Shown here piece after piece: positions 1 through 13,400 of a stretch of DNA of 64,000 nucleotides. A program made the translations under genes and the position numbers. How positions within the stretch are numbered: the first letter of the stretch is position 1; every line of letters begins with the position of its first letter. Source of the stretch: Gorsachius magnificus. Its lineage: Eukaryota; Chordata; Aves; Pelecaniformes; Ardeidae. The DNA lies in contig CM067081.1 of assembly GCA_034008185.1 (NCBI GenBank), positions 12,089,821 through 12,153,820 on the forward strand, read 5' to 3'. The notes beneath the pieces are model-generated. The model worked only from the letters and a program-made list of their open reading frames with translations, was not told where the DNA came from and made no database searches.

Positions 1-2453
1 AACCTTTAACCTCTTCTTTGGTGATTTGTAGACTCAATACCTTAAGCTATTCTTCACGATGTTCTTAGATTAATTTTATTGCTTACAGCACAGCATTTGG
101 ATGCACATCTGAGGGAAACTGAAGCTTGTGAAAACTCCAGCACCTCCTGTATTCAATGTAATAAACATTAGCAATCAAAAGGAGGAGGGAAACAATACAA
201 AACAAGACAATTTAGGTTGGAATAATAATTTTTAAATTAGAAAAAAATTAATTTTCTCCCGGTTTCATCTGTACTACATGCTGAAAATATGATGCTTACT
301 ACTAATGTAGGACTAAATTAAAAAAGCTTTTTTAATCACATAAGGAGGTCTTTTTCTAGACGGTAAAATTTTAAGCCACTTAAGAGATCTTGCTGGAGTA
401 GAATCCGTTATTTAAGGAAATTACCAGAAAATCCAGCACTGTTCTATTTTCTGCATGAAACTACCTGCAATAAAACATGTAATGTTCAGTATAGTTTCTG
501 AAATGGAATAAAAGTAGATATTACAAGAAGAAACAAAGGAAGGTTAGCCAAACAAGATATGGCACAGTAATTGAGAAAAGCTGGCAAAGACCAGCTGAAA
601 ACTCACTGGACTGAGCATAATTGGCCTATTTGTGCACATAGTTACTATGCATATTACAATTGGAGAAAATTCTGTGTATGGTTCCAATATGTTTTAGAAG
701 GCTGAACACAGATCACAAGAATTTTAGTAAATGAATGCGCACACACCAATCTGCGTGATTAGGCAGACCGGTTCCGAGGACAGGCAGCAGTATAGCTACA
801 CAGGGCTCCTTTTTGCCTATAAAACCTAAATCCAGATCAGTTCTGTCAGCCTCAAGCTTTGGGAGAGTTCATTTGTTTGCGAGCCCATTCTGAAATGACC
901 TTACATAGCACCATGGTTCATACATGAATAATAAGCTCTGAAGCACTTGGTCCTGCTCTTACAATCCCAAGGCTGGTTGTTTTCCAGAGACCCAAGCCAT
1001 TAAACTGGGCTAAGGACGCTGGGTGAAGTCCCAGGGCCATTCGTGACAGAGAACGGGCATTGCTTAAGGTTGCTGTTGGTTCCCTAATAAGAGCTTCTGG
1101 ACAAATGTCATAAGAAAGCATGCATTTTATTTTTTTTTCCTGTAAGACAACGCCATTTATATATAAAACCAGATCTGGGTTTACAGCCATTTCTTTGTCT
1201 TTCCAGGATGATAATTTTAGGATGTACATTGTATTTAATTTAATTACATGTAATTATCCTTTTAGTTAGCTTTCTATGCCTCGTATTTTGCTGCTTTTTT
1301 CTTTTTTAACTGTAGCATCTTCTTTATGACTAGAATCTCCAAGTTGAGAATTTATACAGGCGCAGCTCTGGATACAGTTGCTTTGGTACTGGAAAGCGTA
1401 GCTTTGCAGCCTTGTATTACGTGACACGGAGTATAATAACGAAAGCTACCCTTCCACATCTGTCAAGAAAATTTATCTCCAAATCAGTCTCAGGCAGAGA
1501 CTATTATAGGCTGTACTTGCACAGGCTGGCCATAGTAGATTAGTCAGTCTCAAAAATAAAGATTAGCCCTTTTTCCTTGTTAGGAAACTCCATCTGTGTT
1601 GCAAAGCTTACACGTAAAAAACACATGTAATGCAAACTATTTAACAAAAGCACTTTGCAGTTTTGAGACTGTATGAACTGGAGGATTACAAGCCTTTGTA
1701 AAACCACATCCTGTTAGTTCCTGGCGGTCATGATAATTAGACGCCCAGTGTCAGGTGCTAAAAGAGATAAAACAGCATGGGAGAAGTAATCACAGATCAA
1801 GCCAAAATGAACCATAGGGAAACATTTGAGACCATATGATAATGTGGTATGTGACACTGAGGAATACCGAATGCAGGGAAAGGCCAATTCAAACTGAGAG
1901 AAGTTCTCCTTTCATTCAGATACTTCAGTAATCAGCAAGGAGACAAGAGACGGAAAACGGCATTACCGACTAATGAGGTGTTAGAGGACTCGGGGCGGGG
2001 GGGTAGAGTCTGAATATGACAATTTCTTTAAAGCTCTTTCTTCAGAGGTGTTCAAGGAGAATACTTAATTCTTGCAGGGTGCCAAGTCCTGCACAAGGGT
2101 GAGCTGTCAGGTGGTTGTACAGTTCCATTATTGGATCTCAGAAAACCTATAAAACCAGTGCTTCCCTGCTGAAGATGGAGAAAAGCCTGCAAGGTCACCC
2201 TTCCCCTGTGAGAGTGGAAGAAAGAAGTGGCCAGTTAAGAATTTCTAATGAAGAAAGGAGCAAGGGCTCCTGCATGGCAGTAAGAGGTGTAGGTTGCATA
2301 TGCTGGTCTACTCGACCTGGGCGCAGGACAGGGAATCTGTTCTCTCAGGGTACATGAAGGCAGCTCCAGGCTCACTAATCTTATATCCAGGCTTAACAGT
2401 CCCACAGAGCACACCAAGGCAACGTGCCTGTGCCAGCATCTCTTGCAGCAGTT
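1..2453. other. Non-coding stretch, no gene seen
   Basis: This AT-rich sequence has only short chance reading frames with no spliced or protein-like continuity. In mammals the neighbour transcribed away from CEP295 is SMCO4, whose first intron is long, so this may be its intron on the minus strand. That is inference from synteny; no SMCO4 coding sequence is visible here. Confidence 0.4.
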
Positions 2454-3262
2454 CATAGAATCATAGGATCGTTTAGATTGGAAAAGACCTTTAAGATCAT
2501 CGAGTCCAAGCATTAACCTAATGCTGCCATCCCACTGCTAAACCATGTCCCTAAGCACCATGCCTGCCTGTCTTTTAAATACCTCCATGGATGGGGACTC
2601 TACCACTTCCCTGGGCAGCCCGTTCCAGTGCTTGACAACCCTTTCTGTGAAGAAATTTTTCCTAATGTCCAACCAAAACCTCCCCTGGTACAACTTGAGG
2701 CTGTTTCCCCTCGTTTTACTGATTGTTACTTGGGAGAAGAGGCAGACCCCCACCTCGCTACACCCTCCTTTCAGGTAGTTGCATAGGGCGATCAGGTCTC
2801 CCCTCAGCCTCCTCTTCTCCAGGCTGAACACCCCCAGTTCCCTCAGCCGCTCCTCAGAAGACTTGTGCTCCAGACCCCTCACCAGCTTTGTTGCCCTTCT
2901 TTGGACACACTCCAGTGTCTCAATGTCCTTTTTGTAGTGAGTGGCCCAAAACTGAACACAGTATTTGAGGTGCGGCCTCACCAGTGCTGGGTACAGGGGA
3001 AGGATGACTTCCCTGCTCCTGCTGGCCACAGGATACAAGCCAGGATGCCGTTGGCCTTCTTGGCCACCTGGGCAGGGCACACTGCTGGCTCGTGTTCAGC
3101 CGGCTGTCAACCAGCACCCCCAGGTCCTTTTCTGCCGGGCAGCTTTCCAGCCACTCTTCCCCAAGCCTGTAGCATTGCATGGGGTTGTTGTGACCCAAGT
3201 GCAGGACCCAGCACTTGGCCTTGTTAAACCTCATGCAATTGACCTTGGTTCATCTGCTGATG
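2454..3262 (-). mobile_element. CR1 LINE, 5'-truncated
   Basis: The plus strand begins with the reverse complement of the CR1 3' tail (repeated ATTCTATGA-type motif). It continues with the complement of the C-terminal part of CR1 ORF2. On the minus strand two overlapping frames give typical CR1 peptides ([47 protein letters not shown]), broken by a frameshift near 2950-3080. Only the last ~0.8 kb of the element is present. It is inactive and is a marker of avian or reptilian DNA. Confidence 0.93.
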
Positions 3263-3265
3263 GAA

Positions 3266-5400
3266 TAAACGTCCTTTGTGATAGGGAAGTATGGACAGTC
3301 CTGCTGTCAGGAGCCGTTTTCTGGGGCAGCAGAAGGCCTACACTGATTTGAGCTCTTGACCGCATGCTGCAGGCTACCTCAGCAGCAGGCTTCACAGTCA
3401 TACAACCCCTCTTCAACTTCAGACACACAAACCGAAAATTATTTCCTTTAAAACTGTGTTTTCACATAGATTCACACCACAAGATATTTGTTATTTATGG
3501 AAAGCATTCTGTTACTGAAAATAAATTCAGATTTTCCCCCAACTGTCTTGGGAATTTGTAGATAACTCCTCCAAGTATCGTTCTTTTCCCCCAGGAGAAA
3601 TGTGACCAGAGTATCTCCAGTTTTATATATACCTGGCTAGCACCGATATTGCTGCATCACTATTCACCTTTTATAAAAGGAACACCATCTACTTCACAAG
3701 GGGAAAGAATTAATGCAGGCCTGTAATTCTGTGATTCTAACAGGTGTAGTAAAAAGTAGAACATATTACAGTATTAAAATGACTGCTAAATCCCTGCTTT
3801 TCAGTGTATCTATGTAAATTAAGTGGTAGCAGAAATAATTCTGCAATACATTGACGAGAAAACACCCTTGAAACAAAATTCTCACCCAGCATGTGTAGGT
3901 TTCATAACATGCCTTTTTCCCACTAGTATATTTGAGGAGCATATATTTGACCTCTTTCACATTTTCCAAGTAGAGGATTCTAAAATCTATAATCTCAATT
4001 ACTCTCTTAATAGACTGTCTTCGGGGTTTTTTTACCTGTTGACCTACAGGATAAAGCTATTTAGAAGAGATGTTATTGTGGAGAGCACTGCCATAATGAA
4101 AATGCTGAAGGACAAAAAAATCCAATAAGGAGACTGGAAAACACATTTGGAAGCACACTGCTCACGTTTAATTTATTCAGTATGCATACTGTGAAACATC
4201 TGGGTGTCTTTAATGTACAATCAGGTATTAACTTGGTACCAGCTATTACAGTCAGCAGTTTGCAGCAAGCTGCAAGCACTTGACAGAAAGCAAATTATCT
4301 CCCTAACTGATCCCATAGCACAGAAGTCTGTGAATAAGAAGGCAGTTTAGCAGTAAAATGCAGAAGACAGGGAAGAAACTGTATTCAACTGCTATGTTAC
4401 CTCTTCTTCCTATGCTCATGTCTTTTGGTTTGCAGTCCTGTATTTTTTTTAGTGCATTCCTGTGTGGCCATGCATCCGCACGCACCAAACTGCTAAGTTC
4501 TACCATGTAACCTCAGCCCTCCTGGCTTCAGTCCTGTAGGGCACAACACGGTGGGTTACTGTGACAGATAGCTCCTAGTGCAAAATTGTTTTTTTCCTTT
4601 TTCTAGAAGAAACTGCCATAGAAAGTAGCTGTATTTTGCAGTCACATTTCACGGGGAGACAACCAATTATCTCCTTTGTGTCACAAGCATTTCTTCTACT
4701 TTTGCGGCGGCGGCAGCTCAGACCCTGGGAACGTACTCAATGCAAAGAAACAGCCTGGCACAGCGTCTCTACGTACAGCAGAATTGTTCCTCTCAACACG
4801 AATAACAAGTTTTTGCTCAGTTTTATGTTCCTCATAAATCAAGGGTATCAGATGACTCCACTTTCAAATCCGAGCTGCTGCGGGTCTCACACAGATGATA
4901 AATGGTCACTTTTAGAAAGAAGACTAAAACATGAGCAAACGAGTATTGCATCAGACTTACAAGGAGCAGACATTCATTAAAAAAAGAGGTTTATAAAAGA
5001 TCAGCACTAGTGACAAGGTCGGGGTAGCAGCACAGGCCTGCTCACAGTAGAAGCAACTTAGCCAGCCGCAGGCAAGCCGAGACAACAGAGCACTCTAAGT
5101 CCGGGGGTACTGTCAGAGCCTAAATTCACTCTTTCTACTCATACAGCGCATCCAAAAAGAGCGTTGAGCAAGGAAGCGACATAAAGGTAAAAGTGGCAGG
5201 GTGAAACCAGCAGTGCTGAGCTGTCTTCTGCTCCCTCGCCACTCCCAGTTTAGCCGATGCCCCTCCCGCACGAGCTTTAGCGCTTGGGAGCCCTGACTGA
5301 GGCCTGTGATGTAGCGCCCTGACAGAATGATTGCAATAAACCGCTCTAAATACACACTGCGATCGCCTGACGAAGCACAGAGGACCTGACAGGCACGGAA
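3266..5400. other. Non-coding stretch up to the CpG island
   Basis: No exon or recognisable repeat was seen. GC content rises from about 5000 towards the CpG island. The part just below 5440 lies downstream of a minus-strand TATA box and probably contains the first exon of a divergent transcript, but no clear splice donor marks its end. Confidence 0.4.
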
Positions 5401-5440
5401 GTAGAGGGAGGCGAAGGGCCGCGTTTTACCCCAGCGCCCC

Positions 5441-5447
5441 TTTTATA
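5441..5447 (-). promoter_or_regulatory. TATA box for a divergent minus-strand transcript
   Basis: The complement reads TATAAAAGG in a GC-rich setting, so transcription would start near 5415 and run left. Inferred target: the gene divergent from CEP295, SMCO4 in mammals. Confidence 0.45.
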
Positions 5448-5650
5448 GTCGCCGCGCTCGGCCTCAGCAGCCAGTCACCGCTTTCCTCAGTTCCCATTGG
5501 TCGACGGGGGGAGGGGGCGGGGCTCAGGCGCACCGGGAGGCGGGGAAGGCTGGCCCGGTGGCGCATGCGCGCTGCTGTGAGCCTGGGGCGCTGGGAGGTG
5601 CGGCGGCACGCGGCGAGGGCAGCGCTGCGCATGCGCGGAGGGCGCCCGCG

Positions 5651-5690
5651 GCTCTCGGTTTCCCGCCGCGGCTCTCGGTTTCCCGCCGCG
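5651..5690 (+). repeat. Perfect 2 x 20 bp tandem repeat with E2F-like sites
   Basis: The unit GCTCTCGGTTTCCCGCCGCG occurs twice without a mismatch (5651-5670 and 5671-5690). Each copy holds TTTCCCGCC, a strong E2F/DP match. It lies in the promoter island of a centriole gene, where E2F control would be plausible. Confidence 0.85.
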
Positions 5691-5704
5691 CCCGCTGTCA
5701 TTGG

Positions 5705-5940
5705 CTGCCCGGGGTGAGCGCGGGCGGTGACGCGGCGGGAGGAGGCAGCCGTTGGCGGCGGCGGGGGAGGCGGCCGGTAGGTGTGGGCAGCCCCGCCGCG
5801 GGGTCGCTTCCTTCCCCCCCCTCCCGAGGCTGGGCGAGGGCGGGCCGTCCTTTCTCGTCCCTCCGCACCGCCCCTCCCCAGCTCGGGCTGGTCGAGCTGC
5901 AGCGGCCGCGGCCCCGGCGGCGGCTCCCGGTGACTGGTCG
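5705..5940 (+). other. CEP295: CEP295 non-coding exon 1 (approximate)
   Basis: The first coding exon has an acceptor upstream of its ATG, so a 5' non-coding exon must exist, most likely in the CpG island. Possible donors are GTAGGT at 5777 and GTGAGC at 5941; the latter is the better match. The left boundary is a guess. Confidence 0.4.
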
Positions 5941-7345
5941 GTGAGCGGCCCGAGCGGGCGCGGGGCCTGCCGGGCAGAGCTCGGTGGCGGTGGGGCGCTT
6001 CTGGGGGGCCGGCGTGTGCTCCTGCTCCCCGTGGTGCCGTGTTCCGGGGAGGGCCGGCTTCCTTCGGATGGGCGCGTGTTTCCCGGTGGCTTCGTACTGC
6101 GACTGAATCCGCGCAGACGTTGATTACTGTGGCGTTTGCGTCATCTGCTTCTGCTGTTACCCTTTAAGTGTTAGATCTGGGCTTCGTATTGTTCGTCCTC
6201 TACACTTTTCCTTTCTTGGGAGGGGGAATGTACTCCTTTTCTCCCTGATTACGCGTGTTGATAAACTTCTGTGTTTTACCTCATCAGCGGAATCGGGGAA
6301 GGCCGCCAGGAAGCACGCTGTTCTGGCCCTGTTTATCCCGTGATGAACTTGGGATTCATTGGCTTAAAAACCCTCTCCCAAAAGTATCTTACGGATAACT
6401 TTTTCGGTTTTGCACCTCACCTGATTTCTTTAGACTTTTGTTACTTTTTTTTATTTATGATGTTGGAAAGAAATCTGTCCAGGTGTAACACGTTGGTTAA
6501 ATTGTTAGTCCTACGTGGATTGTTTGCTAGTAAGAAGCTTTTGATTTCTAGAACGGAACAGTGACTTTTGAAAGTCTTTGTTGGTTTGTTTTGGGAGAGC
6601 ATTTCAAAGGATACAAATATTTAAAGATCAAATAAAGATTGAGGGGGGCAGTTTTGGACTAGGCTGCATGTTAAGCTGAAAAAGTCTTTTTTTTGCTGTG
6701 CAGATAGAAGTTATAAATGTGAGGGAAATGGGAAGCGATCTGTGGAACCAGCAGATCCCAGTTCCACAGGAAAATCTACAGGCAAACATCATTTGAAATG
6801 GCGGCTTAAGAGAACTCAAATAAAAAAGTGCCCGTGAGCAATTTTAGTGTTCTAGTGAAATGCTTGGCATGCAGTCTTCAAGGCAGAAAACCTTGGACTG
6901 CAGTCAAAAATGTTAACAAACTCATTATCTTATAATTGTTATAAGAATATTTCAATACTAATTGCCTAAGTGACCAGCCTACTTTACTGTGTGGGGTGGT
7001 TTTCCTAGTTGGTTTGTTTTGGGTTTTTTTTTATCTTCCCAGGAGCGGAATGGTGTTCGCTATTCACTTTGCAGATGTGCCTGTCTGGTCCCCAGCATAG
7101 AAAGTCAACATAGTGCTGTTGCAGAGTTTGCTATATAACATAGTGATTCAAAAGCAGTGCCTTTTGTGACATTGAGAAAGACAGTGCCAATGTTGTTGGG
7201 TACTGTTGGAACAGATGTGAACAGCTGTAGCTCACACTCCTAGGTACCATGATAGATTTGTAAGATTATGGCAGTCTCCGGTTTTCATAGCTGATTTACC
7301 CATGTCATTTATGCACTGTTTCTGTTTTTCATGTTGTTCTTCTAG
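5941..7345 (+). other. CEP295 intron 1
   Basis: Intron between the CpG island and the first coding exon. GC-rich at the start, then AT-rich; it ends in a pyrimidine-rich TTGTTCTTCTAG. No repeat or RNA gene recognised. Confidence 0.55.
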
Positions 7346-7371
7346 AAGTTGGTTATTCAGTGTTTCCAAAG

Positions 7372-7479
7372 ATGAAGAGGAAAGTTGCAAAAGTTGGGAA
7401 ATTGAGGCTTAGTCCTAATGAAGAAACCATGCTTCTGAAGGAAGAATATGAAAGAAGAAGAAAACTGAGGCTACAGCAA
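7372..7479 (+). CDS. CEP295: CEP295 exon 2, first coding exon (residues 1-36)
   Basis: Exon 7346-7479; acceptor TTCTAG, donor GTATGC. It encodes the start [18 protein letters not shown] and the basic stretch YERRRKLRL. The ATG lies 26 bases into the exon and matches the human start. Confidence 0.93.
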
Positions 7480-10400
7480 GTATGCCTGTGTTTTTGCATG
7501 TTGTGTATTTCATTTAATGATATAACAAATAATTTAGGAAAATTAACTGAAAATTTATTTAATGTAAACTAAATTTCAGGGTCATAATATTGTATCTTAT
7601 GTTTGTATTTAGTTTGTAATTTTTTTTCCTTTTCTCATGTTTATTTACTACTTAGTGCACATTCTGCTTGTGATACCTTCTCAGTTAGATTCACTTTGAC
7701 CTCTGTTCCAGAATCTCTTCTTCCCTGCCAGCTTCATGCTATCAACTGTTTTTTTTGGCTGTGAACATGCAGTTGTCTCTCTTCTGCTGATGTGTCACTT
7801 GCGGAAGGATTCAAACTTCTTACAGTGTTCCAGGTGTTTTCACAGTGATTATGCAGAAGAAATAAGACTACTACTGCTAATACAGAACTTCACAGCTTTC
7901 CACTAGATGAATTGAATTGCTACAATATGTCATAGAATCATGGAGTGGTTTGGGTTGGAAGGGATCTTTGAGGATCACCTAGTCCAACCCCCACTAGACA
8001 CCTTCCACTAGATCAGGTTGCTCAGAGCCCCATCCAGCCTGGTCTTGAACACTTCCAGGGATGGGGCATCCACAGCTTCTCTGGGCAACTTGTTCCCGTG
8101 CCTCACCACACTCATAGCTCTAAATGCTTTAAGGTCTGCTCCTTTTAGAATGTATGAGATGATGTACAGACATGTTCTGAAGAATTAAGGTAATCATAGA
8201 ATCACTTTGGTTGGAAAAGACCTTTAAGATCATTGAGTCCAACCGTTAACCTAACCCTGCCATCCCACCGCTAAAACCATGTCCCTAAGCACCTCATCTC
8301 TCCTTCTTTTAAATACCTCCAGGGATGGGGACTCTACCACCTCCCTGGGCAGCCCATTCCAGAGCCTGACAACCCTCTCGGTGAAGAAGTTTTTCCTAAT
8401 GTCTAGCCTAAACCTGCCCTGGTGCAGCTTCAAGCCATTCCCCCTCGTCCTATCATCTGTTACCAGGGAGAAGAGGCCGACCCCCACCTCACTACAGCCT
8501 CCTTTCAGGTAGTTGTAGAGGGCGATCAGGTCTCCCCTCAGCCTCCTCTTCTCCAGACTAAACAACCCCAGTTCCCTCAGCCGTTCCTCGTATGACTTGT
8601 ATTCCAGACCCCTCACCAGCTTGGTTGCTCTCCTCTGGACCTGTTCCAGCAAGGCAACATCTTCCTTGTAGTGAGGGGCCCAAAACTGAACACAGTATTC
8701 AAGGTGCGGCCTCACCAGCACGAAGTACAGGGGCACGATCACTGCCCTGCTCCTGCTGGCCACACCACTCCTCATACAAGCCAGGATGCTGTTGGTCTTC
8801 TTGGCCACCTGGGCACACTGCTGGCTCATATTCAGCCAGCTGTCAATCAGTACCCCCAGGTCTTTTTCCACCAGGCAGCTCTCCAGCCACTCTTCCCCAA
8901 GCCTGTAGTGCTGCATGGGGTTGTTGTGACCAAAGTGCAGGACCCGGCACTTTGCCTTATTGAACCTCATACATCTTTCTTCCGTTTCTGTTCTGCTGTC
9001 CCGCTGTTAGAACACAGGGCTATTTCTCCATTTCTTTTCTTACTCTCTTCTTAGCCGTCCTCTGGTTTGTCCTACAGAAGCTGTTCAGGTCTTTCACATC
9101 TTCAAAAAATATGCATCTTCAAGATGTTTGCTATATACTAACCTTTCACCCCTGTGGCTTTTTTCTCTTTAGCAAGGAGTTTCACTGACAAAGTGGAAAA
9201 CAGAAACTTAGTGAACAGACTTTAATTAATCAGTAGTTGCTGATTTTCTTTACACCATGTTGCATTGTAATAGGAGTCTTTAATAAATTACTGTGTTGTA
9301 TTTTTGGAGGGAAGGATGTTCCAGGCAGTTTTTGCGTTTTGTTTGTCAGTTGGACTTTAACTGAAACATTTCATGAAGATTAAATTTACTTTTTAAAAAC
9401 TAATTTTGCAAAAAGGTAACAGCAGCTTTAAAGAATGTCTGGGCAGATTGTTAATGGAATAGGAGATGAGATGGGAAGCTGAAAGGAGGGTAGGAGTATG
9501 TTGTGGAAAGACTTGCTGCAAAAATATTGTGCTTTTTTAAGTTGCTGACAAAGCATAAATTATATTTCTACAGGTTAGAGAGCAACAGAAGTATATTGCC
9601 TTGCAGATAAGACAGAAAGTAAAGCAGAGGAGAGAAGAACAACTGCATCAGTTAGAGGAGGCACTGAGAGCTGAATGGCAGAAAGCACAGGATGAAAAGA
9701 TGAAAGCCTTAGAAAAATTGTATTTATCAAGCTTAAGAGCGATTGGCGAGGGTCACCGACAAGCCAAGGAGAACGTAAGTATAAGAGCTTAATATTGTTG
9801 TCAGAGAAATTCTTGGTGTTCTAGAAATACCAAGATTGCTGTTTGGTTTTTTTATATTATTGATCTTGCAGTACTAACACCTAAACCAGCAGCTTTTTAA
9901 GAATGGAAACTTCTTAGAAATGTTTATGTGCTTTTTTTAAATTAACCTTTCCACAAGACCAGGATTAAATGTTCTAGCAGGCCCATCTGCTAAGGCTTTT
10001 GCTGTGCAACCTCTTAAAGTTATTTTGTTTATGTTGGATTGTACACATACATGACAGTGTATGTTTGTACTTTACTAAAATGCATATGGTGCATCAGTAT
10101 CTCAAGTATGCCAGTAATACAGTAACCTTTTTCTCTATCGTGTAACAGTATCTTTTCTATGATTAAGAAAATACACAACTTTTTTTTTTCCTTTAGTGCT
10201 GGAGTGATGTGGAATATCTTGGTAAGGGCTTCAGAGGCCTTTGCCCAGACCTCACACTGGTCTTAATTCTGCACCTTTAAACTATTTTCACTTTCTTTAA
10301 AGCCCTATAACTTGTGTAGGCTCTCTTTGAGAGATCATTGAGGTTATTGGGTAGAAATTTTCCATAGATTTGACTCTGAACCCGATTTATAGAAATCAGC

Positions 10401-13400
10401 AGTGCCACAGATTTCTTGTGTGAATTTTGCAGACAAGCTTACTTCCTGAATTAGTCAGGCTTTCTCACCCAAGTAAAAGAGCATTATACTTTTCCATATC
10501 TCAGTGTCTCTACATCAGCTTCTTTGTAAAGTCCTTTCCAATGCTAGGATGGATGAGTTTGTGGAAAAGTATGGTACCAATTCCTTAGGAACAGAGAACT
10601 AATCATAAAGAAATGTTTCTGTTGATACATGACTACTGTAATTAATGACTGAAAGGTAGTAACATGCTTTGTCTGTACAGTTCAGTTTGCTAAAATGTGT
10701 AAGTGTACTTATATTACCCTCTTCATCAAAAAAGATACGGAGAGAAGTTGAGGTTTCCACATCAATATGTGGTTACATTGGCTGAGGAGTGTGGCAAATT
10801 TGCTGCTGGTGGTGGTAGAGAAGAGAATAAAAAAAATGGCAGAGAAAGAAAAAATAATTTGAGATATCACACTGGTAGTATGAGAAGTGAGTAAAATCCT
10901 GTATTAAGTGCTTGCAATATTTTATTGTTAAGGAACCTGACTTAGAAGCTCTGGCAAAGCAAGCAGAGGAAAGGAAACAAAGAGCAGAGAAGAGACATAG
11001 GAAAGCCCTGAAAGAGCAGAAGTACCAGAAAGAAAAATTACTTCGTGAGCAAGCCCGGTATGCAATAGTTATGTAGTTTTATTAAGCATAGAATGCATTT
11101 TAGTGTCAGAAGACAGAAGGCAAAAATCTTGATGCCTCTTGCTTGGAGCTTTTTTAATCTTGAAATTTTATGAGTTAGAGAATTAATGCGTATGGATTTT
11201 GATAAGAACTGTAGTTTTAAATCCAAGACAAAAATGTCAAGTATACAAGCTGGCCTTAGAGACTCTGTGAGTGGGGGGCCTTTCATCTCTATGTCCCTAT
11301 TTTCATTCTAGATTGTTGGCTGACAGCTATTCAGTGACATATGAAATTAAATGTTCTCAGGCCAGTTCCTGATGGAGAGTTACCTGCTTGAAGAAAAATG
11401 ACCTATTGCGTTATTTGTCATGATCTTCCTTCTTAGCGTTTTTGGGGTCTTTTTTGGTCGGTTGTTTTTTTTAAGCAGATTGGACCGAACTTGAGCTGGC
11501 ACAAAAAATGAGCTGTGTACTCTTGGGGATAGTTGTGCTTGAGTAGAACTCAGGCCTGTTGATTAAATACTTAATGTCCACTTGTCCACTCTTGAGCAAT
11601 TAAAATACGTTGAAGTGATGCAGTGCTTTCTGCGAATTTAAGTGAAAAGCAGGGATTTTGTTTTGTTCTTTAGAAGCTTGTGTGTATGAACATTTTTGCA
11701 TTGCTTCAAGACATCAATTTTCCAGTGCTGCCTTCCAGCATAAGTTCTATTGACTTTTCAGTGTGCTTGTCCATGTCGATCTTCCAAGCATTCAATTCGG
11801 GTACATCTGAATCTGTTAATTTTTAGGTTTGCCTTTTACTTTGCACAATGTTGTCATTGTTGCTTAATAATTTTCCTTTTCTCTTCTTTTGTGGTTGTTT
11901 TTTTTGGTTTTGTTTTTTTTTTTTTTTTGTGGTATTTTTTTGTTTTTGTGTTTTCCCCCAAGACGAACAAATGCACGTAAACATGCTCTGGAAGTGGAAA
12001 GACAAAGAGCAGCCAAAGTCGCAAGCCTGCCACCTCCTCCGCCACGTCCTCTTGAGGTATGTATCCATGAGGCCATAGTGATCACAATTTCAGGGTACCA
12101 TAGAATGTAATGATTTATTCATTGGCCTGACTCCTCACAACAGGATATCCAGAATTGCTATTTGCATGCTACAAAGAGAGTGGTTCAGCAAAAAATCAAG
12201 AAAATTAATGAGTTCTGTATTAGCAGACTTCTTACTATTAAGCTTTGGCATTTGTTTATTTCTGATCTCTCGTTATGTGTGGATTTTATTTCTTGTCATG
12301 TGAGATCTTACTTGTGTGGTTAATGTGTCTTTTAAACTTTATCATGAGCTCATTTTCATTTAATAGCCACAGTGGCATTAAACTCTACAATGATCTTTCT
12401 CAGCATGTACACACCACCTCAGTCTTCTGTTATATTGATGCAGTAGTAACATTTTGTTTAGTTCTGTAATAAAGATAGTTCTACCTTTTTAGCTGTAGGC
12501 TTTTTGTTGGATTTTTTTTCTTCCGATTTCTTTGTTTCTTTATTCTTTGTTTCTCTATTCTAGGGAATACTAAATGTGGTTTAAGCTGTTTAATTTTGAT
12601 AGGAAACCCCTGCCTAAGGTTATTGGGGAGGAAAGTAGATAAAATCCATATTTTTAATTCTATGCTATAGCCTTTTTAGGGGGCAACTTTGTACCACCTT
12701 CATGCTTCTTTGATTTCAGAGGGATTCTGCATAGGTACAGAAGTTACTGTAGGATTGCAGATCTGAACTGCAGGAGGGACGTTGTGTGCATTTTTACTTT
12801 GAAGTTAACTTTTAGTAAATTTAATTTAACCAAACTTCATTAATATGGAGTTTAAGTTACTGTATGTGGTGTTGTGCCCTTGCAGCCTGTCAGGTTCAGG
12901 GATATTCAGACCACTGACAAGAAAAGAAAGGATTAAGGTATACTAGTCCCTCTCGGAGACAGTGAAGTTATCAAAGCTTTTCCCAGCTCCATGCAATGCG
13001 TTATGTATAGGTTAGTGTGTAGGATGATAAGAGTTTGCTACTCATGTATCTGGAAAAACTGAGTAAGGTTTGACCCTCAGTTTTCAGAATGATCAGAAGA
13101 AGTAGTGCCTGCATACTTTCATTTGTAGCCCTTAGTACATGCTTCTGTGTAGGTCTCTTCGCTGGCTGCCCTAGGGTTTTCTTTTTGTGGAAATTGGATA
13201 GTAGTGAGGATCAAAACAAGTGTTGTTAAGGGAGTGGTAAAGTTTTGGGTTATTTCTGGTGAAGTATATGCAATACTGGAATTTAGAACGGAAGGAATAA
13301 GGTCCTATATGGTACAGTTAGGTACATTCAAACACTCTTTCATGCTGCTGTTCTCTACGTTGTTCCCACTATATCTGCTGTAGAGCAGATGATGACTGTA

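Larger units (their letters stand above)
5430..6120. promoter_or_regulatory. CpG island, bidirectional promoter of CEP295
   Basis: GC and CpG density rise sharply here compared with both flanks. Visible sites: NRF1 palindrome GCGCATGCGC at 5561-5570 and again at 5627-5636; inverted CCAAT boxes at 5496-5500 and 5700-5704; a perfect tandem duplication of a 20 bp unit at 5651-5690, each copy with TTTCCCGC, the E2F consensus form; and TATAAAA on the minus strand at 5441-5447. CEP295 starts to the right and a divergent minus-strand transcript is expected to the left. NRF1, NF-Y and E2F sites are common in promoters of cell-cycle and centriole genes. Start sites cannot be fixed from sequence alone. 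Confidence 0.8.
7480..9573 (+). other. CEP295 intron 2, with two CR1 pieces
   Basis: Apart from the CR1 copies at 7931-8130 and 8193-8972 nothing else is recognised. It ends with TTTCTACAG. Confidence 0.7.

Noticed and set aside
11750..12110. Overlapping frames in several phases around the T-rich tract
   Set aside because: Low-complexity Phe/Lys-rich shadows of the pyrimidine tract before CEP295 exon 5.
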